Notes under the pieces: generated by a model
Database searches by the model: none
Seen by the model: the letters and a program-made list of their open reading frames with translations, nothing else
What the model was told of the DNA's origin: nothing
IMG/VR virus record: IMGVR_UViG_3300035212_000593
Location: 1-40,701 of that record
Length of the DNA: 40,701 nt
Origin: a virus
Direction: 5' to 3' (one strand)
Program-made: the position numbers and the translations under genes
In this document: in pieces, positions 1-8,876 of the stretch
Position numbering within the stretch: the first letter of the stretch is position 1
Layout of the letters: every line of letters begins with the position of its first letter

Positions 1-2
1 CG

Positions 3-566
3 GAGCAACCCGCTATACAGGCGCAGACAGATAGTCTCACTAAAGATGAATGGAATAAGTATTCAACTGAATTTGCTGTCAACGGTACTCTCTCTCAAGA
101 GTCACGCGAAGCACTAAAGACGAAGACAAAGTTACCAGACTATGTTATTGATGATTATTTAGCGGGACAGAAGGCCCGTCTGCAACAGGCATATGGCAGT
201 GCAGCTGAGATCGTCGGTGGAAAGGATCAACTAGCTAGAGTATTTGACTGGTCTAGTAAGAATCTTTCCGCAGAAGATCAGAAGTCTGTAAATGCTGCGT
301 TGTCTGCACCTTCTTGGGAAGTAGCTTTGCTGGGTCTTAATGCCAAATATCAGGCATCCTTGTCAAAGAAACCAACCGCACAGGAACCAGTTAAGACTTC
401 ATCCACCCAAAAGGTGGGGGCTACGACTGCAACTCCAACCCTCAGCTCTTATTCTTCTAAGGCTGAGTTTTATAAGGACAGACGCGATCCTAGATTTGCT
501 TCTGATCCACGATTCCGACAAGCGGTAGAAAACCGCATGTCAAAAACAAACTTTAATTCATTATAA
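3..566 (+). CDS. Capsid assembly scaffolding protein, 3' part (T7 gp9-like)
   Basis: This frame is open from the left edge, so the N-terminus lies outside the window; 187 residues are visible. The visible part is hydrophilic, rich in Lys, Gln, Ser and Ala, and predicted helical. It ends in a low-complexity Ser/Thr/Pro linker followed by a charged tail (around YKDRRDPRF and the final RMSKTNFNSL). T7-type scaffolds have this architecture, with a short basic helical C-terminus that binds the capsid shell, and are expelled during maturation. The stop lies 14 bases before the major capsid start, which is exactly the T7 gene 9-gene 10 order. The internal ATG at 300 is not the start, since coding sequence continues upstream in the same frame. 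The identification rests on composition and position more than on a diagnostic motif. Confidence 0.8.
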   Translation, partial: EQPAIQAQTDSLTKDEWNKYSTEFAVNGTLSQESREALKTKTKLPDYVIDDYLAGQKARLQQAYGSAAEIVGGKDQLARVFDWSSKNLSAEDQKSVNAALSAPSWEVALLGLNAKYQASLSKKPTAQEPVKTSSTQKVGATTATPTLSSYSSKAEFYKDRRDPRFASDPRFRQAVENRMSKTNFNSL

Positions 567-580
567 TAAGGATATAAAAC

Positions 581-1975
581 ATGCCAATTAACGGTGGCGC
601 AGACATTACTGCAGACAATTTCCCATACAGAACAGACACAGGAGCGGGTATCGCAGGCCCAATCGCTGGTGCTAACAAGCTCTGGCTTTCGATCTGGTCC
701 GGTGAAACTATTCACGCATACGACGAGTACAATATGTTCGAGTCTATCGTTGATTCAAAGACCATCAGCAACGGCGTTGCTATGGAATTCCCAATCACAG
801 GTACCGTCAGTCTCAACGCTGCATGGGTAGCTGGTAAGGAACTTATCGGTTCAACCGATGATAGCAAGTCAGCAACAATCGCTGTCAAACTTGACAAGCG
901 TCCTATTGCTGCTCACTTCGAAATCGACAACGTTGACCTCATGCAAACTCAGTGGGAATTCCGCTCTGAGCTTGCACGTCAAGCTGGTCTCACCCTTTCC
1001 AACGCACGTGATAAGCAGATTGCTGCTTACGTTGCAAGAGCAGCAGCTGAAGATATCAGCTTCGTTAGCACCGGATGGGTTGGTACTGATGTTACCCTTC
1101 TAAACACAGATGATCCACGCTCACTTCCATCTGGTCCAGTCTTCCTAAATGGTAAGTTCTTCGACCTCGGTCGTTCAGCTTCCGCCTCAGCAGATCGCGC
1201 AAACGCAGCTCTCCTAGCTCTCCAAGCTTGCGAAGACTTCGTTGTATACCTACAGACGATCAACGCACCAACCGATGGCGTTTACCTCGCTGTCGAACCA
1301 CGCGCATTCCAAGACATCCGTGCGCTTGGTGTTGCACGTGCATCAACCGAAACCTTCAACATGCAACCAATGTTCGGTGGCGTTGCTCAGGCTGGCGGTC
1401 TTGGTGCCGCTCTTGCACAAGGTATGAACGGTCTCACGGACTCACTTGAGTACATGGGTGTTCGTATCATCAAGAGCAATCACCTCCCAACCTCAAACTT
1501 CTCCGGTATCGGTGAAGCGCGTTACAACCTCAACTTCGGTGATGCTGGTGTATGCGGTCTTCTCTTCCAGCGCAACGCAGTTGCATCTCTCAAGTTGCAA
1601 GGTCTCAAGGTTGATACCCTTGACGATATCCGCCGCAACACCACCTTCACTGTCGCAAGCATGATGGCTGGTACTGGCGTTCTTCGTCCAGAATGCGCCG
1701 CAGTTCTTGTCAAGCCAACCGCAAGCAACTGGTTAGCAACTGAAGTTACTGAAGTAAACTTTGCCGGTGCATCAACAGCTTCACCAGCAAACGCAAACTT
1801 CTTCCTTGGTGGTACCGCCCCAGCTACTGGAAACACAGTAGCAAGCTACCTCCAAGCAGCTGGCTCTGGTGGCCTTGCTGCAACCAAGGCACGTCACGGC
1901 CTTCGTTGCAACTTCGGCTCAACCTTCAGCAGAGAAGTCGTAAACAGCGCAGCAGCAGCCTTCCCCTACGCATAA
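581..1975 (+). CDS. Major capsid protein (T7 gp10-like)
   Basis: This 464-aa protein is the HK97-fold shell subunit of a T7-like head. The N-terminal region (ITADNFPYRTDTGAGI, then a segment with FESIVDSKTISNG and FPITGTVS) and the middle (IDNVDLMQTQWEFRSELARQAG) match the pattern of podoviral T7-group capsids. The family is usually 340-400 aa; the extra length is mostly a C-terminal Ala/Ser/Gly-rich extension after residue 370. The start is ATG 581, with AAGGA eight bases upstream. Codon use differs sharply from the neighbours: it prefers C-ending AAC, TTC, CTC and CGT/CGC for Arg, whereas the following genes favour AAT, TTA and AGA. This is typical of the most highly expressed phage gene. 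It sits between the scaffold and a strong intrinsic terminator, as gene 10 does in T7. I saw no convincing frameshift site for a longer minor form. Confidence 0.95.
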   Translation: MPINGGADITADNFPYRTDTGAGIAGPIAGANKLWLSIWSGETIHAYDEYNMFESIVDSKTISNGVAMEFPITGTVSLNAAWVAGKELIGSTDDSKSATIAVKLDKRPIAAHFEIDNVDLMQTQWEFRSELARQAGLTLSNARDKQIAAYVARAAAEDISFVSTGWVGTDVTLLNTDDPRSLPSGPVFLNGKFFDLGRSASASADRANAALLALQACEDFVVYLQTINAPTDGVYLAVEPRAFQDIRALGVARASTETFNMQPMFGGVAQAGGLGAALAQGMNGLTDSLEYMGVRIIKSNHLPTSNFSGIGEARYNLNFGDAGVCGLLFQRNAVASLKLQGLKVDTLDDIRRNTTFTVASMMAGTGVLRPECAAVLVKPTASNWLATEVTEVNFAGASTASPANANFFLGGTAPATGNTVASYLQAAGSGGLAATKARHGLRCNFGSTFSREVVNSAAAAFPYA

Positions 1976-2029
1976 TTAGTGTAGGACACTTCTATTACTC
2001 TTGTAATGGATGGGTGATCATATATCTAG

Positions 2030-2072
2030 CCGGGAGTCCTCGAAAGGGGACTTCCGGTTTTTTTTTCTTTTT
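2030..2072 (+). terminator. Intrinsic terminator after the major capsid gene
   Basis: The arms 2030-2041 and 2046-2057 form a 12-bp stem with two G-T wobbles, closed by a GAAA tetraloop (2042-2045). Nine T residues (2058-2066) follow. Position and form match the T7 late terminator Tphi downstream of gene 10. Read-through would still supply the tail tubular genes. Confidence 0.92.
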
Positions 2073-2087
2073 AGAAAGGTAAACAAC

Positions 2088-2747
2088 ATGGGATACTTAA
2101 CAAAACTAGACGCAGTGAATCAGATGCTGCTTGCTTCTGGAGAATCGCTTGTTGCGGATCTTCAAGAAGCAAGTGGAATTGATACAGGTATTGCTGAATT
2201 CTTATTAGATCAAGCATCGCTTGAATATCAACTACGTGGTTTAGCTAATAACAAACTTATTAAAACAGTTCGACCAGACGATAATGGTCATATTCTTCTT
2301 GGATATCCAAACACCGATTTTGGTGGGGTATTAGATGTTAAATTATTATCACAACACACAACCGAAGATGGTTTAAATATTGTTGCGCGTGTTCAAGAGG
2401 GTAATCCACCAAGGCTTTGGAATATGGTTGGTAACACAGATGTGTGGGATGTTGCTGATTATACTATTGAACAAATTAATTTCTTAACATACACACAACT
2501 AGATACCAATACACAAAGAACTATCTTATCATCAGCTACCCGTAAGTATCAATTATACACACAAGCTGATCCAGCTGTTGATAACTACCTAGCTCAACGT
2601 GAAATGATTGATCGTATGCGTTCAAGAGCTAATGATATCTCTACAAAACAAAGAACAATCTGGTCTAATGATGTATCGTATGCAGCTGCAAAACGTCCAT
2701 CATATTTTGGAACAGACCCAGATTCTATTAGACGAGGATCACTATGA
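2088..2747 (+). CDS. Tail tubular protein A (T7 gp11-like)
   Basis: This 219-aa head-to-tail adaptor (gatekeeper ring) attaches below the portal and receives the nozzle. The N-terminus TKLDAVNQMLLASGE is the hallmark of the tail tubular A family: a first helix that docks on the portal, followed by the AEFLLDQASLEYQLRG region. The frame stays open back to an ATG at 2010, but that extension would run through the terminator hairpin. ATG 2088 has AAAGG at 2075-2079 and begins with the family's typical N-terminus, so I chose it. The family is about 190-230 aa, so this is full length. Its end overlaps the tail tubular B start by four bases (ATGA), indicating translational coupling. Confidence 0.92.
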   Translation: MGYLTKLDAVNQMLLASGESLVADLQEASGIDTGIAEFLLDQASLEYQLRGLANNKLIKTVRPDDNGHILLGYPNTDFGGVLDVKLLSQHTTEDGLNIVARVQEGNPPRLWNMVGNTDVWDVADYTIEQINFLTYTQLDTNTQRTILSSATRKYQLYTQADPAVDNYLAQREMIDRMRSRANDISTKQRTIWSNDVSYAAAKRPSYFGTDPDSIRRGSL

Positions 2748-5392
2748 AAATAACAATCCCCATTTACTCATTAAGTGGTGGTGTAAGTAGACAACCAGAT
2801 TCAAAACGAACACCGTTTGAAGCACAGGAAATTGATAATTGTTTTGTTACATTAGAAAAATCTATTGAGAAAAGATCTGGTTTTAGGGTATTAGATAATT
2901 CAACTTCTAATTATGATTTATCATTTCTACCACTAACAGCAGACCCATCTTTTATTTGGTATACAATAGACTCTGACAATAGATATTTAATAATTATTGA
3001 TAGAGCAGCTCAAAGCGCAACGTCTAAACTTCTATACGTTATAAAACTAACTAATGATCGCTGGTCGAATCAAACACAAGACTATCAGTGGGATGCCGAC
3101 GATCCGGTACTAGTGTGGGATGGCTCTACTGCCATTGCTGAAAATGATTTAAGATATCCAATTTATGAGTTATCTCTATTAGAGGGTGGCTTAGATACGC
3201 CACTTGTAAAATATAATACAATTAAATCTAAAGGAACAATCTCTAGATATTCTAGAGCCTATCTAACTTATTTTGATGGTAATGCATCTGAGATTTTAAA
3301 GTCTCTTCAGGTTGGTACTTCTATCATCATGTTAAATACTAAAGTATATGCTGGATTTACATCAGGTAAAAACAGTAAACTTTTAAACTTAGATGGTATA
3401 GAGAATTCAGAAGATGATATTCAAGGAAGAGCTGTAACTTATTTTTCATCTGTTAAAGTGAAGAAAACACAAACAGGTCGTTTATATCCAGAAACAACTC
3501 TTCTAAATGATGGTGAATTTTGGGATACAAACTTTGGAGCCAAGCAAATTCCGGTAGAAGATTATATCTATGGTGATTTTGATAAACCATGGCTTGGACA
3601 ATCTGTTGCAAACTTCTCAGAAATTAGATTTCCACCAGATAAAAATGATTGGATAGCTACAAATAAAAATCTAGCCACAATTCCAGTAAATGATAAAGCT
3701 ACGATAATGTTAGATTCTCTTTATGATCCTAACGCCCCGTTGGGTAATGATCAAAATGGTAGAGGAAAAATTTACTATAGTGCATCTCCATATCTTTCTG
3801 TAGATGCTGGATATTATAGAATTATATCCTTTCCAGAAACAGAAGTTAGTGGAGCAGTTGTTGGTGTGGGTAAACCATATACCCAAAAAGTTAGAACACC
3901 AGACTACTGCAGTATAGTTGATAAGAGAAGAATGCCACAACGTATTCTTTTTAATGATGGTAAATTTGTCGTTTCTCCAATTGACTGGACCCCACGAACA
4001 ATTGGCGATAGAGATACAAATCCAGGACCATCTCCATTTTTAGATTCTAATAGAGAAGCAAGACAAGTTCAATTAACAGCATTAGCTAATTTTAGAGATA
4101 GACTTTTTATTGCTGCTGGTGATGTTTTATTCTCCTCTCAATTAGGTGTACTAGAAGATTTATGGATTAAAGATCCATCAAACATAACCACAGCAGATCC
4201 AATTGATATTAGAGCGGCAAGTAATTCGTATGCTGAAATTACAGCTATGATTCCTTTTAATGCTTATTTATTTATCAACACAAAGTCTAATGTACAGTTT
4301 GAATTAAAGGGAGACAGTAATTTAATTTCTCCGTTAACGGCAGAAGTTTCAGCAACTACCTTTTACTCAACAGCTGAATTAGTAGACCCAATTAGTCTGG
4401 GTAGTAATATTTATTTCTGGGATGCACATAGATTATACATTTATTTGAATCAAGATAGTAGAGAATTTAATACAGCATTTGAGTTATCACTAGGAATTGA
4501 AGGTTACTTACCATCAAACTTTCAATCAGTTACTGTTGCTACAGCTAACAATCAATTAATTGCTGTTGATAGAGATCATTTAAATCATTTATATTTTTAT
4601 GGTTCTAGATTCATGGGTAATGAAATAAGACAATCAGCGTTTTGGAGATATGTTTTATCTGATATAGAAAGCATACTAAGTATTAATACATATAAAACAC
4701 TTGTGTATGCAATTACAAAAAGAAAAACAAATGAAGCATCTGCGTGGTATTTACTTGTTCACGACTTAGAGGATAAAGATAATCCACGATTAGATAATTT
4801 CTCAGATATTACATTAACAGAAGCTAACTGTACATCTGATGGTATGACATCAACTCTTTTTGTTCCATATATTATGGATACTAGTAAAGATATTTATATT
4901 GTTTTAGAAGAAGACTGGAATAACTTAGCTGGTTCTGTCTTTAAATCTTCTACTAGTAAAGTAGTTGGTTTTGGAACAGAACTTACAATTTCTGGTATAA
5001 AGTTATCAAGTTATCTAGGTAAGACTTTGTTTGTTGGCTCTTCATATCAAATGAATGTAGAACTTTCTAAACAATATTACAGACAGAACGATGGAAATAT
5101 TATTGAGGGTGTTTCAAATCTTAAAACATTACACCTTCGCCACAATAATACAGGTACTTATCGCGTAGAAGTCACAAGACGGGGTAGACAGCTACCACTT
5201 ATTAGTGAGTTTTCTGCAACTAATTTAGAAACAACAGAATACACAGAAGGCAATGGAACATTTGTTGCTAAAATATTTGGCTTTTCTGATGAAACTTCTA
5301 TTCGTTTAGTATCTGATGGTATTACTCCTTGTAATATAACTCAACTAGAGTTTAGAGGAACATTCAATAAGAAATCAAAATCCTTGAGATAA
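2744..5392 (+). CDS. Tail tubular protein B / nozzle (T7 gp12-like)
   Basis: This 882-aa protein is the tail nozzle. T7 gp12 is 794 aa, so this is slightly longer. The start (IPIYSLSGGVSRQPDSKR) with its GGVSxQP signature is diagnostic, as is the following segment about contaminating or gravitating to 'EIDNCFVTLEKSIEKRSG'. The region around RVMPQRILFNDG-like residues (RRMPQRILFN) and DLWIKDPSN are further family landmarks. The protein forms a hexameric tube beneath the gp11 ring and carries the fibres. It is coupled to the upstream gene by ATGA and is followed after two bases by the fibre adaptor. Codon use is AT-rich (AGA, TTA, AAT), unlike the capsid gene. Confidence 0.93.
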   Translation: MKITIPIYSLSGGVSRQPDSKRTPFEAQEIDNCFVTLEKSIEKRSGFRVLDNSTSNYDLSFLPLTADPSFIWYTIDSDNRYLIIIDRAAQSATSKLLYVIKLTNDRWSNQTQDYQWDADDPVLVWDGSTAIAENDLRYPIYELSLLEGGLDTPLVKYNTIKSKGTISRYSRAYLTYFDGNASEILKSLQVGTSIIMLNTKVYAGFTSGKNSKLLNLDGIENSEDDIQGRAVTYFSSVKVKKTQTGRLYPETTLLNDGEFWDTNFGAKQIPVEDYIYGDFDKPWLGQSVANFSEIRFPPDKNDWIATNKNLATIPVNDKATIMLDSLYDPNAPLGNDQNGRGKIYYSASPYLSVDAGYYRIISFPETEVSGAVVGVGKPYTQKVRTPDYCSIVDKRRMPQRILFNDGKFVVSPIDWTPRTIGDRDTNPGPSPFLDSNREARQVQLTALANFRDRLFIAAGDVLFSSQLGVLEDLWIKDPSNITTADPIDIRAASNSYAEITAMIPFNAYLFINTKSNVQFELKGDSNLISPLTAEVSATTFYSTAELVDPISLGSNIYFWDAHRLYIYLNQDSREFNTAFELSLGIEGYLPSNFQSVTVATANNQLIAVDRDHLNHLYFYGSRFMGNEIRQSAFWRYVLSDIESILSINTYKTLVYAITKRKTNEASAWYLLVHDLEDKDNPRLDNFSDITLTEANCTSDGMTSTLFVPYIMDTSKDIYIVLEEDWNNLAGSVFKSSTSKVVGFGTELTISGIKLSSYLGKTLFVGSSYQMNVELSKQYYRQNDGNIIEGVSNLKTLHLRHNNTGTYRVEVTRRGRQLPLISEFSATNLETTEYTEGNGTFVAKIFGFSDETSIRLVSDGITPCNITQLEFRGTFNKKSKSLR

Positions 5393-5394
5393 CT

Positions 5395-6300
5395 ATGCCA
5401 ACCAATCAAACACAAGTTACGACAGCCGTACAAACAACATACTCTTTACCTATGTCTTTTTCAGCTTTAACGCTGGCATCCGGCATTGGAACAAAAGAGC
5501 AACTTTTAGTTTTTAGACCAACGATTGATTCTATTTATGGCAGTACTCTTACTGTTTCTGATTATCGTGGATTAGGTCAAGTTGCTTCTGCGTGGTTAGG
5601 GATTAATGAAAACACAAGACAAATTATATCAATTACTATTCCTCCAACAGCTACTTATATTCTAAGTAACGGAACGTCTATTCCATACCCCACTATGGTA
5701 TCGGCTGAACCACTAATTATTCAGCGTTCTGTAATTACATCAGAACCTTATGTTGATTGGGTAACTGGATCTCGCATTACAGCTGATCAGTTAAATTTAA
5801 ATACTGAACAACTCTTAGCTATTTCTCAGGAAATAAAGAATGACTTATCAAATAAGATTGGTCGATCTGATTTTGATTCAGTACTTAATCCACTCATAGA
5901 AGATTTAAACTGCGGTGTTAAAAAATTAACTAATGTAGCTACACCCGTAGCAAATTCCGATGCTGCAACAAAAGCTTACGTAGATACTCTTATTAATACG
6001 CTACTTACAGCCAAGCTAGGACAGCCAAATGGCATTGCAACATTAGATGCAGGCGGCATTTTAACAACATCACAACGCTCATCATCTACATCCATACTAC
6101 CATCTACATTCTTTTCAAAAGCAACTGCTCCAGTAAGAACAACGGGTGGAGATGGTTTATATTCCCACGGATCTTTGTGGTTTAATACAACGACTGGTCG
6201 TTTGTTTGTATACGCACCAGACGATAGATACACAGGGCTTCCTAATACACATAATGGAGATATCGGCTATTGGGTTGATGTCTCTTCACCAGCACAGTGA
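5395..6300 (+). CDS. Tail fibre protein with T7 gp17-like N-terminal adaptor
   Basis: This 301-aa protein has an N-terminal half (about residues 1-165) that follows the T7 tail fibre N-terminal family: a beta-rich segment, then IIQRSVITSEPYVDWVTGS, then ITADQLNLNTEQLLAISQE. In T7 the equivalent segment binds the gp11-gp12 junction. A short region follows with VANSDAATKAYVD, a motif common at fibre hinge points. The protein then ends near LWFNTTTGRLFVYAPDD and GDIGYWVDVSSP. T7 gp17 is 553 aa, so this is an adaptor without a receptor-binding tip. Distal fibre function is probably carried by the separate downstream fibre genes. The Shine-Dalgarno is weak, and initiation may be re-initiation from the stop two bases upstream. 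Confidence 0.88.
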   Translation: MPTNQTQVTTAVQTTYSLPMSFSALTLASGIGTKEQLLVFRPTIDSIYGSTLTVSDYRGLGQVASAWLGINENTRQIISITIPPTATYILSNGTSIPYPTMVSAEPLIIQRSVITSEPYVDWVTGSRITADQLNLNTEQLLAISQEIKNDLSNKIGRSDFDSVLNPLIEDLNCGVKKLTNVATPVANSDAATKAYVDTLINTLLTAKLGQPNGIATLDAGGILTTSQRSSSTSILPSTFFSKATAPVRTTGGDGLYSHGSLWFNTTTGRLFVYAPDDRYTGLPNTHNGDIGYWVDVSSPAQ

Positions 6301-6307
6301 GGTAAAC

Positions 6308-7741
6308 TTGGCTATTAATTTTCCAAACTCTCCCAATAACGGAGACACATATACAGAGGGTACTGTTCAATGGCAGTACTCAAGTTTAAATAACGCTTGG
6401 ACTATGATTACAACGGGTGTTGTTGGTGTTGATAACGGAACAAACCACGATCAAGAAGTATTATTTTTAGATCGTAATGTAAGTAATCAAAATATTCCAA
6501 CAGCTGGTGTTGGTTTTACTTATAATCCAAGCACACGAACAGTTGTTATTAAGGGCGCAACATCACAAAGTAATAACTTAATTGAACTAACAGATAATGC
6601 TAATGTAGTATTAAATTCATTTAATCAGAGAGGTATTTTATCTAAAGCTGGTAGAGTTTATTATCAATCCACTACACCAGACGTTAATTCTGCTGATATT
6701 GGACAACTTTGGTATAACACTAGTAATAATACACTAGTAATTTGGAGTGGTACCGCTTGGAATTCGGTTGGTAGTGGTGTAGATATTACAACTAGTCAAA
6801 TAATTACAGGAGCTAAGACATTTAGTTCTAGTTCTGGATTAACACTTGCTACTTCGTGTTCATTAGTTGGAGAATCTAGTTTACTTTTTAAGCCCTCTAA
6901 TACATTAAGTCTAACACTATCTAATACAGCAGCAAATTTTGCAGTACCCATTAACTTTTCTGCGGTTGGTGCGGACGTTAAAAACGCTGTTGTTACTAAA
7001 GCAGATACCATGACAGTTGATGGTGTGAAAACCTTCTCTGGTACTATTAATGCTAGTTCTGGTATTCTATTAAACTCTAGTTCGGGGTTAAGTAGAATTT
7101 TTAGTTCTGCCACTACCAGTCCTGGAGCTAATACAGATAGTATTATTTTACAACCAACTCAAAGTTCATCTGGAAGATATATTCGTTTATATAGTAACCA
7201 TGAAACCTTAGAAACAACCGGTATTACTATTAGACCAAAGAATGAAAATAACCAAGGTGCTTTAAATGTTATTGGAAATACTAAGATTACTGGTGATTTA
7301 GTAATTACTGGTAATCTTAGCTCTGGAGCAACAACTGCAACAATAGGAGCTACATCAATTGGTAGTTTTAAATCGCAGAGTGGTAGTGGCGTTGGAAATA
7401 TAAACGTAGTTCCTAAAGCAATAGGACCACTTACATTTGCCCATACACTAGATACAGCAACTTGGCTTCCTACAGTAAACGTAACTAATAGTTCTCCGGT
7501 CGCCGTCTCATTCTATTATAAACGCGATCAAGTACAAATTATTAGTGGAGTTAGTACTTATACATATGGAATTACATTATTTGTGTTAAATGGAAACAGT
7601 ACAATATCAATTCCTATTACAAATATTGCGGGCATGAGTGCTGGACCTTATACTAAAACATCATTGACATCTAGCCCAACAGTAATTAGTTTAGTTAATC
7701 TAGAAAATTCACCAGTAGTTACGAGTTTTATTATATGCTAA
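6308..7741 (+). CDS. Tail fibre protein with TTG start
   Basis: This 477-aa fibre protein is beta-rich and made of Ser/Thr/Asn/Gly-rich repeats. It begins AINFPNSPNNGDTY, a typical start for fibre and tail-spike proteins, followed by QWQYSSLNNAWT. A second related unit, GQLWYNTSNNTLVIWSG, lies about residues 135-152. The motifs ITTSQIITGAKTF and TVDGVKTFSG are also common in fibre shafts. The frame is open back to an ATG at 6146, but that would overlap the previous gene by 155 bases with unrelated sequence. TTG 6308 has GAGG (6299-6302) five bases upstream and gives the expected N-terminus, so I chose it. The last seven bases overlap the next gene. It is likely a distal fibre docking on the adaptor encoded upstream; the receptor is unknown. 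Confidence 0.83.
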   Translation: MAINFPNSPNNGDTYTEGTVQWQYSSLNNAWTMITTGVVGVDNGTNHDQEVLFLDRNVSNQNIPTAGVGFTYNPSTRTVVIKGATSQSNNLIELTDNANVVLNSFNQRGILSKAGRVYYQSTTPDVNSADIGQLWYNTSNNTLVIWSGTAWNSVGSGVDITTSQIITGAKTFSSSSGLTLATSCSLVGESSLLFKPSNTLSLTLSNTAANFAVPINFSAVGADVKNAVVTKADTMTVDGVKTFSGTINASSGILLNSSSGLSRIFSSATTSPGANTDSIILQPTQSSSGRYIRLYSNHETLETTGITIRPKNENNQGALNVIGNTKITGDLVITGNLSSGATTATIGATSIGSFKSQSGSGVGNINVVPKAIGPLTFAHTLDTATWLPTVNVTNSSPVAVSFYYKRDQVQIISGVSTYTYGITLFVLNGNSTISIPITNIAGMSAGPYTKTSLTSSPTVISLVNLENSPVVTSFIIC

Positions 7742-8010
7742 CTGTTGAACAACTCTTAACGGTTATTACAGCTGTTGTAATTCCAATCTCCTTATCCACA
7801 TATTGGATAGCAACAAGATTATCTGCTGTAGAAACAGTCTTAAAAATTCAAAAAGAAATTACAGAATTAGAACAAAGACAAGTATTATATCGGGTTGATA
7901 AACTTGAAAAACATGTACATGAGATTAGAAATGTATTACAAGCTTTAACATTTAAACTAATGAAAGGAGATACATTAGATGATGATTTTAAAACTCCTAC
8001 TATCCTGTAG
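7735..8010 (+). CDS. Small membrane protein with coiled coil; holin or i-spanin candidate
   Basis: This 91-aa protein has one N-terminal hydrophobic helix (about residues 8-28, VITAVVIPISLSTYWIAT) followed by a charged heptad-like stretch (about 34-78, including EITELEQRQVLYRVDKLEKHV). This single-span, coiled-coil topology fits either a class II/III holin-like protein or an inner-membrane spanin subunit. Its 3' end overlaps a lipobox-bearing gene, as Rz-Rz1 type genes do, and it follows a fibre gene, where T7 places its holin. I do not recognise a named family. Topology is seen directly; the lysis role is inferred. Confidence 0.6.
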   Translation: MLTVEQLLTVITAVVIPISLSTYWIATRLSAVETVLKIQKEITELEQRQVLYRVDKLEKHVHEIRNVLQALTFKLMKGDTLDDDFKTPTIL

Positions 8011-8596
8011 TTTTTTAATAGGGTGTTCATCCGTAAAGAAAATTCAAGCTGGTTCAAATGCAATTAATACTTCATCAACCGTTACAACTAAAGTTTTAGA
8101 GGAAATAAAAGAAGCGGCAATTGTTAGTGAATCAAGTTTAGAGACAATTTCTGAAGCTGCTAAAGAAACACCAAAAGCCAAAGAGATTGAGCACCACGCT
8201 ATTATCGCTACAAAAGCCCAGCATACGATCATTGAAAGATCTAATCAGGGGCTTTTAGAACAGGCCAAAATTGCTACGACAGTTAAAGAAGTAATTGAAG
8301 CTACATCCTCGGTAGAGGATTCAGAACCGTGGTGGTCTAATTTACTACAGTATTTAGCTGCAGCTATTATTAGTTTAGCTGTTGTTTTTATTCTTTGGCA
8401 AACTGGTATTGGATTATTATTTAGACGTTTAATCAATTTTATCCCGGCTACGAAACAAGAAGAAGCAAAGATATTAGATGAAGCAATGTCTAAGGAATCT
8501 GATACAACTATCCGGGAAGCTGTGGCAATGCTAAGGGCTAAAGATCCAGAGCTAAATGCTGCATTTAAACGGAGAAAGAAACGTGCCAAACTATAA
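7979..8596 (+). CDS. Lipoprotein with a transmembrane helix; u-spanin or o-spanin candidate
   Basis: This 205-aa protein starts with a short signal (MMILKLLLSCSF) and lipobox LIGC with Cys16, so an acylated, outer-membrane-anchored N-terminus is expected. Residues 17-117 are Ala/Glu/Ile/Thr-rich and predicted helical. Residues about 121-147 (around LAAAIISLAVVFILW) are a clear transmembrane helix, and the tail is strongly basic (KRRKKRAKL). An N-terminal lipobox plus a distal transmembrane helix is the arrangement of unimolecular spanins such as T1 gp11, which link both membranes and fuse them at lysis. The roughly 60-residue tail beyond the helix is longer than usual. ATG 7979 and ATG 7982 are both served by AAAGGAGA at 7963-7970. 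It overlaps the upstream membrane protein by 32 bases. Confidence 0.62.
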   Translation: MMILKLLLSCSFLIGCSSVKKIQAGSNAINTSSTVTTKVLEEIKEAAIVSESSLETISEAAKETPKAKEIEHHAIIATKAQHTIIERSNQGLLEQAKIATTVKEVIEATSSVEDSEPWWSNLLQYLAAAIISLAVVFILWQTGIGLLFRRLINFIPATKQEEAKILDEAMSKESDTTIREAVAMLRAKDPELNAAFKRRKKRAKL

Positions 8597-8867
8597 ACGT
8601 ACTAATATCAGCCTTCAGGCTGTAGATTTACGTGGACGTATATCTCGCGTATATACTAATAGTAATGGCGATCTTGTATTTGAATTTGCGACTGGTCAGA
8701 TAACAGTAATTTCTGGTGGCGGTGGAACAATCGTATCGGATGTATTAGATGGCGGTAATTCAACAGCTGTAAATACAACTGATATAGATGGTGGAAACGC
8801 CACAGCAATAAATGTTAATGATTATAATGGAGGAGATTCAGGTGCAGTTATTATATTCCCACTATAA
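8583..8867 (+). CDS. Small Gly/Asp-rich hypothetical protein (GTG start)
   Basis: This 94-aa protein belongs to no family I recognise. The N-terminal half contains a beta-like segment (LQAVDLRGRISRVYTNSNGDLVFEF). The C-terminal half has a run of four glycines and three imperfect repeats: DGGNSTAVNTTD, DGGNATAINVND and NGGDSGAVII. The start is GTG 8583, with GGAG (8571-8574) eight bases upstream. The ATG at 8556 in the same frame has no Shine-Dalgarno and would lie inside the upstream gene. It sits between the lipoprotein and a large fibre gene, so it could be a virion decoration or fibre-associated protein. That is inference from position and repeat character only. Confidence 0.6.
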   Translation: MPNYKRTNISLQAVDLRGRISRVYTNSNGDLVFEFATGQITVISGGGGTIVSDVLDGGNSTAVNTTDIDGGNATAINVNDYNGGDSGAVIIFPL

Positions 8868-8876
8868 GGATATTAA

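Noticed and set aside
1940-1990. Programmed -1 frameshift at the capsid gene end (as in T7 10A/10B)
   Set aside because: There is no convincing slippery heptamer, and the -1 frame closes within a few codons.
2010-2087. Longer start for tail tubular protein A
   Set aside because: The extension reads through the terminator hairpin, giving an unlikely Phe-rich peptide. ATG 2088 has the ribosome binding site and the family N-terminus.
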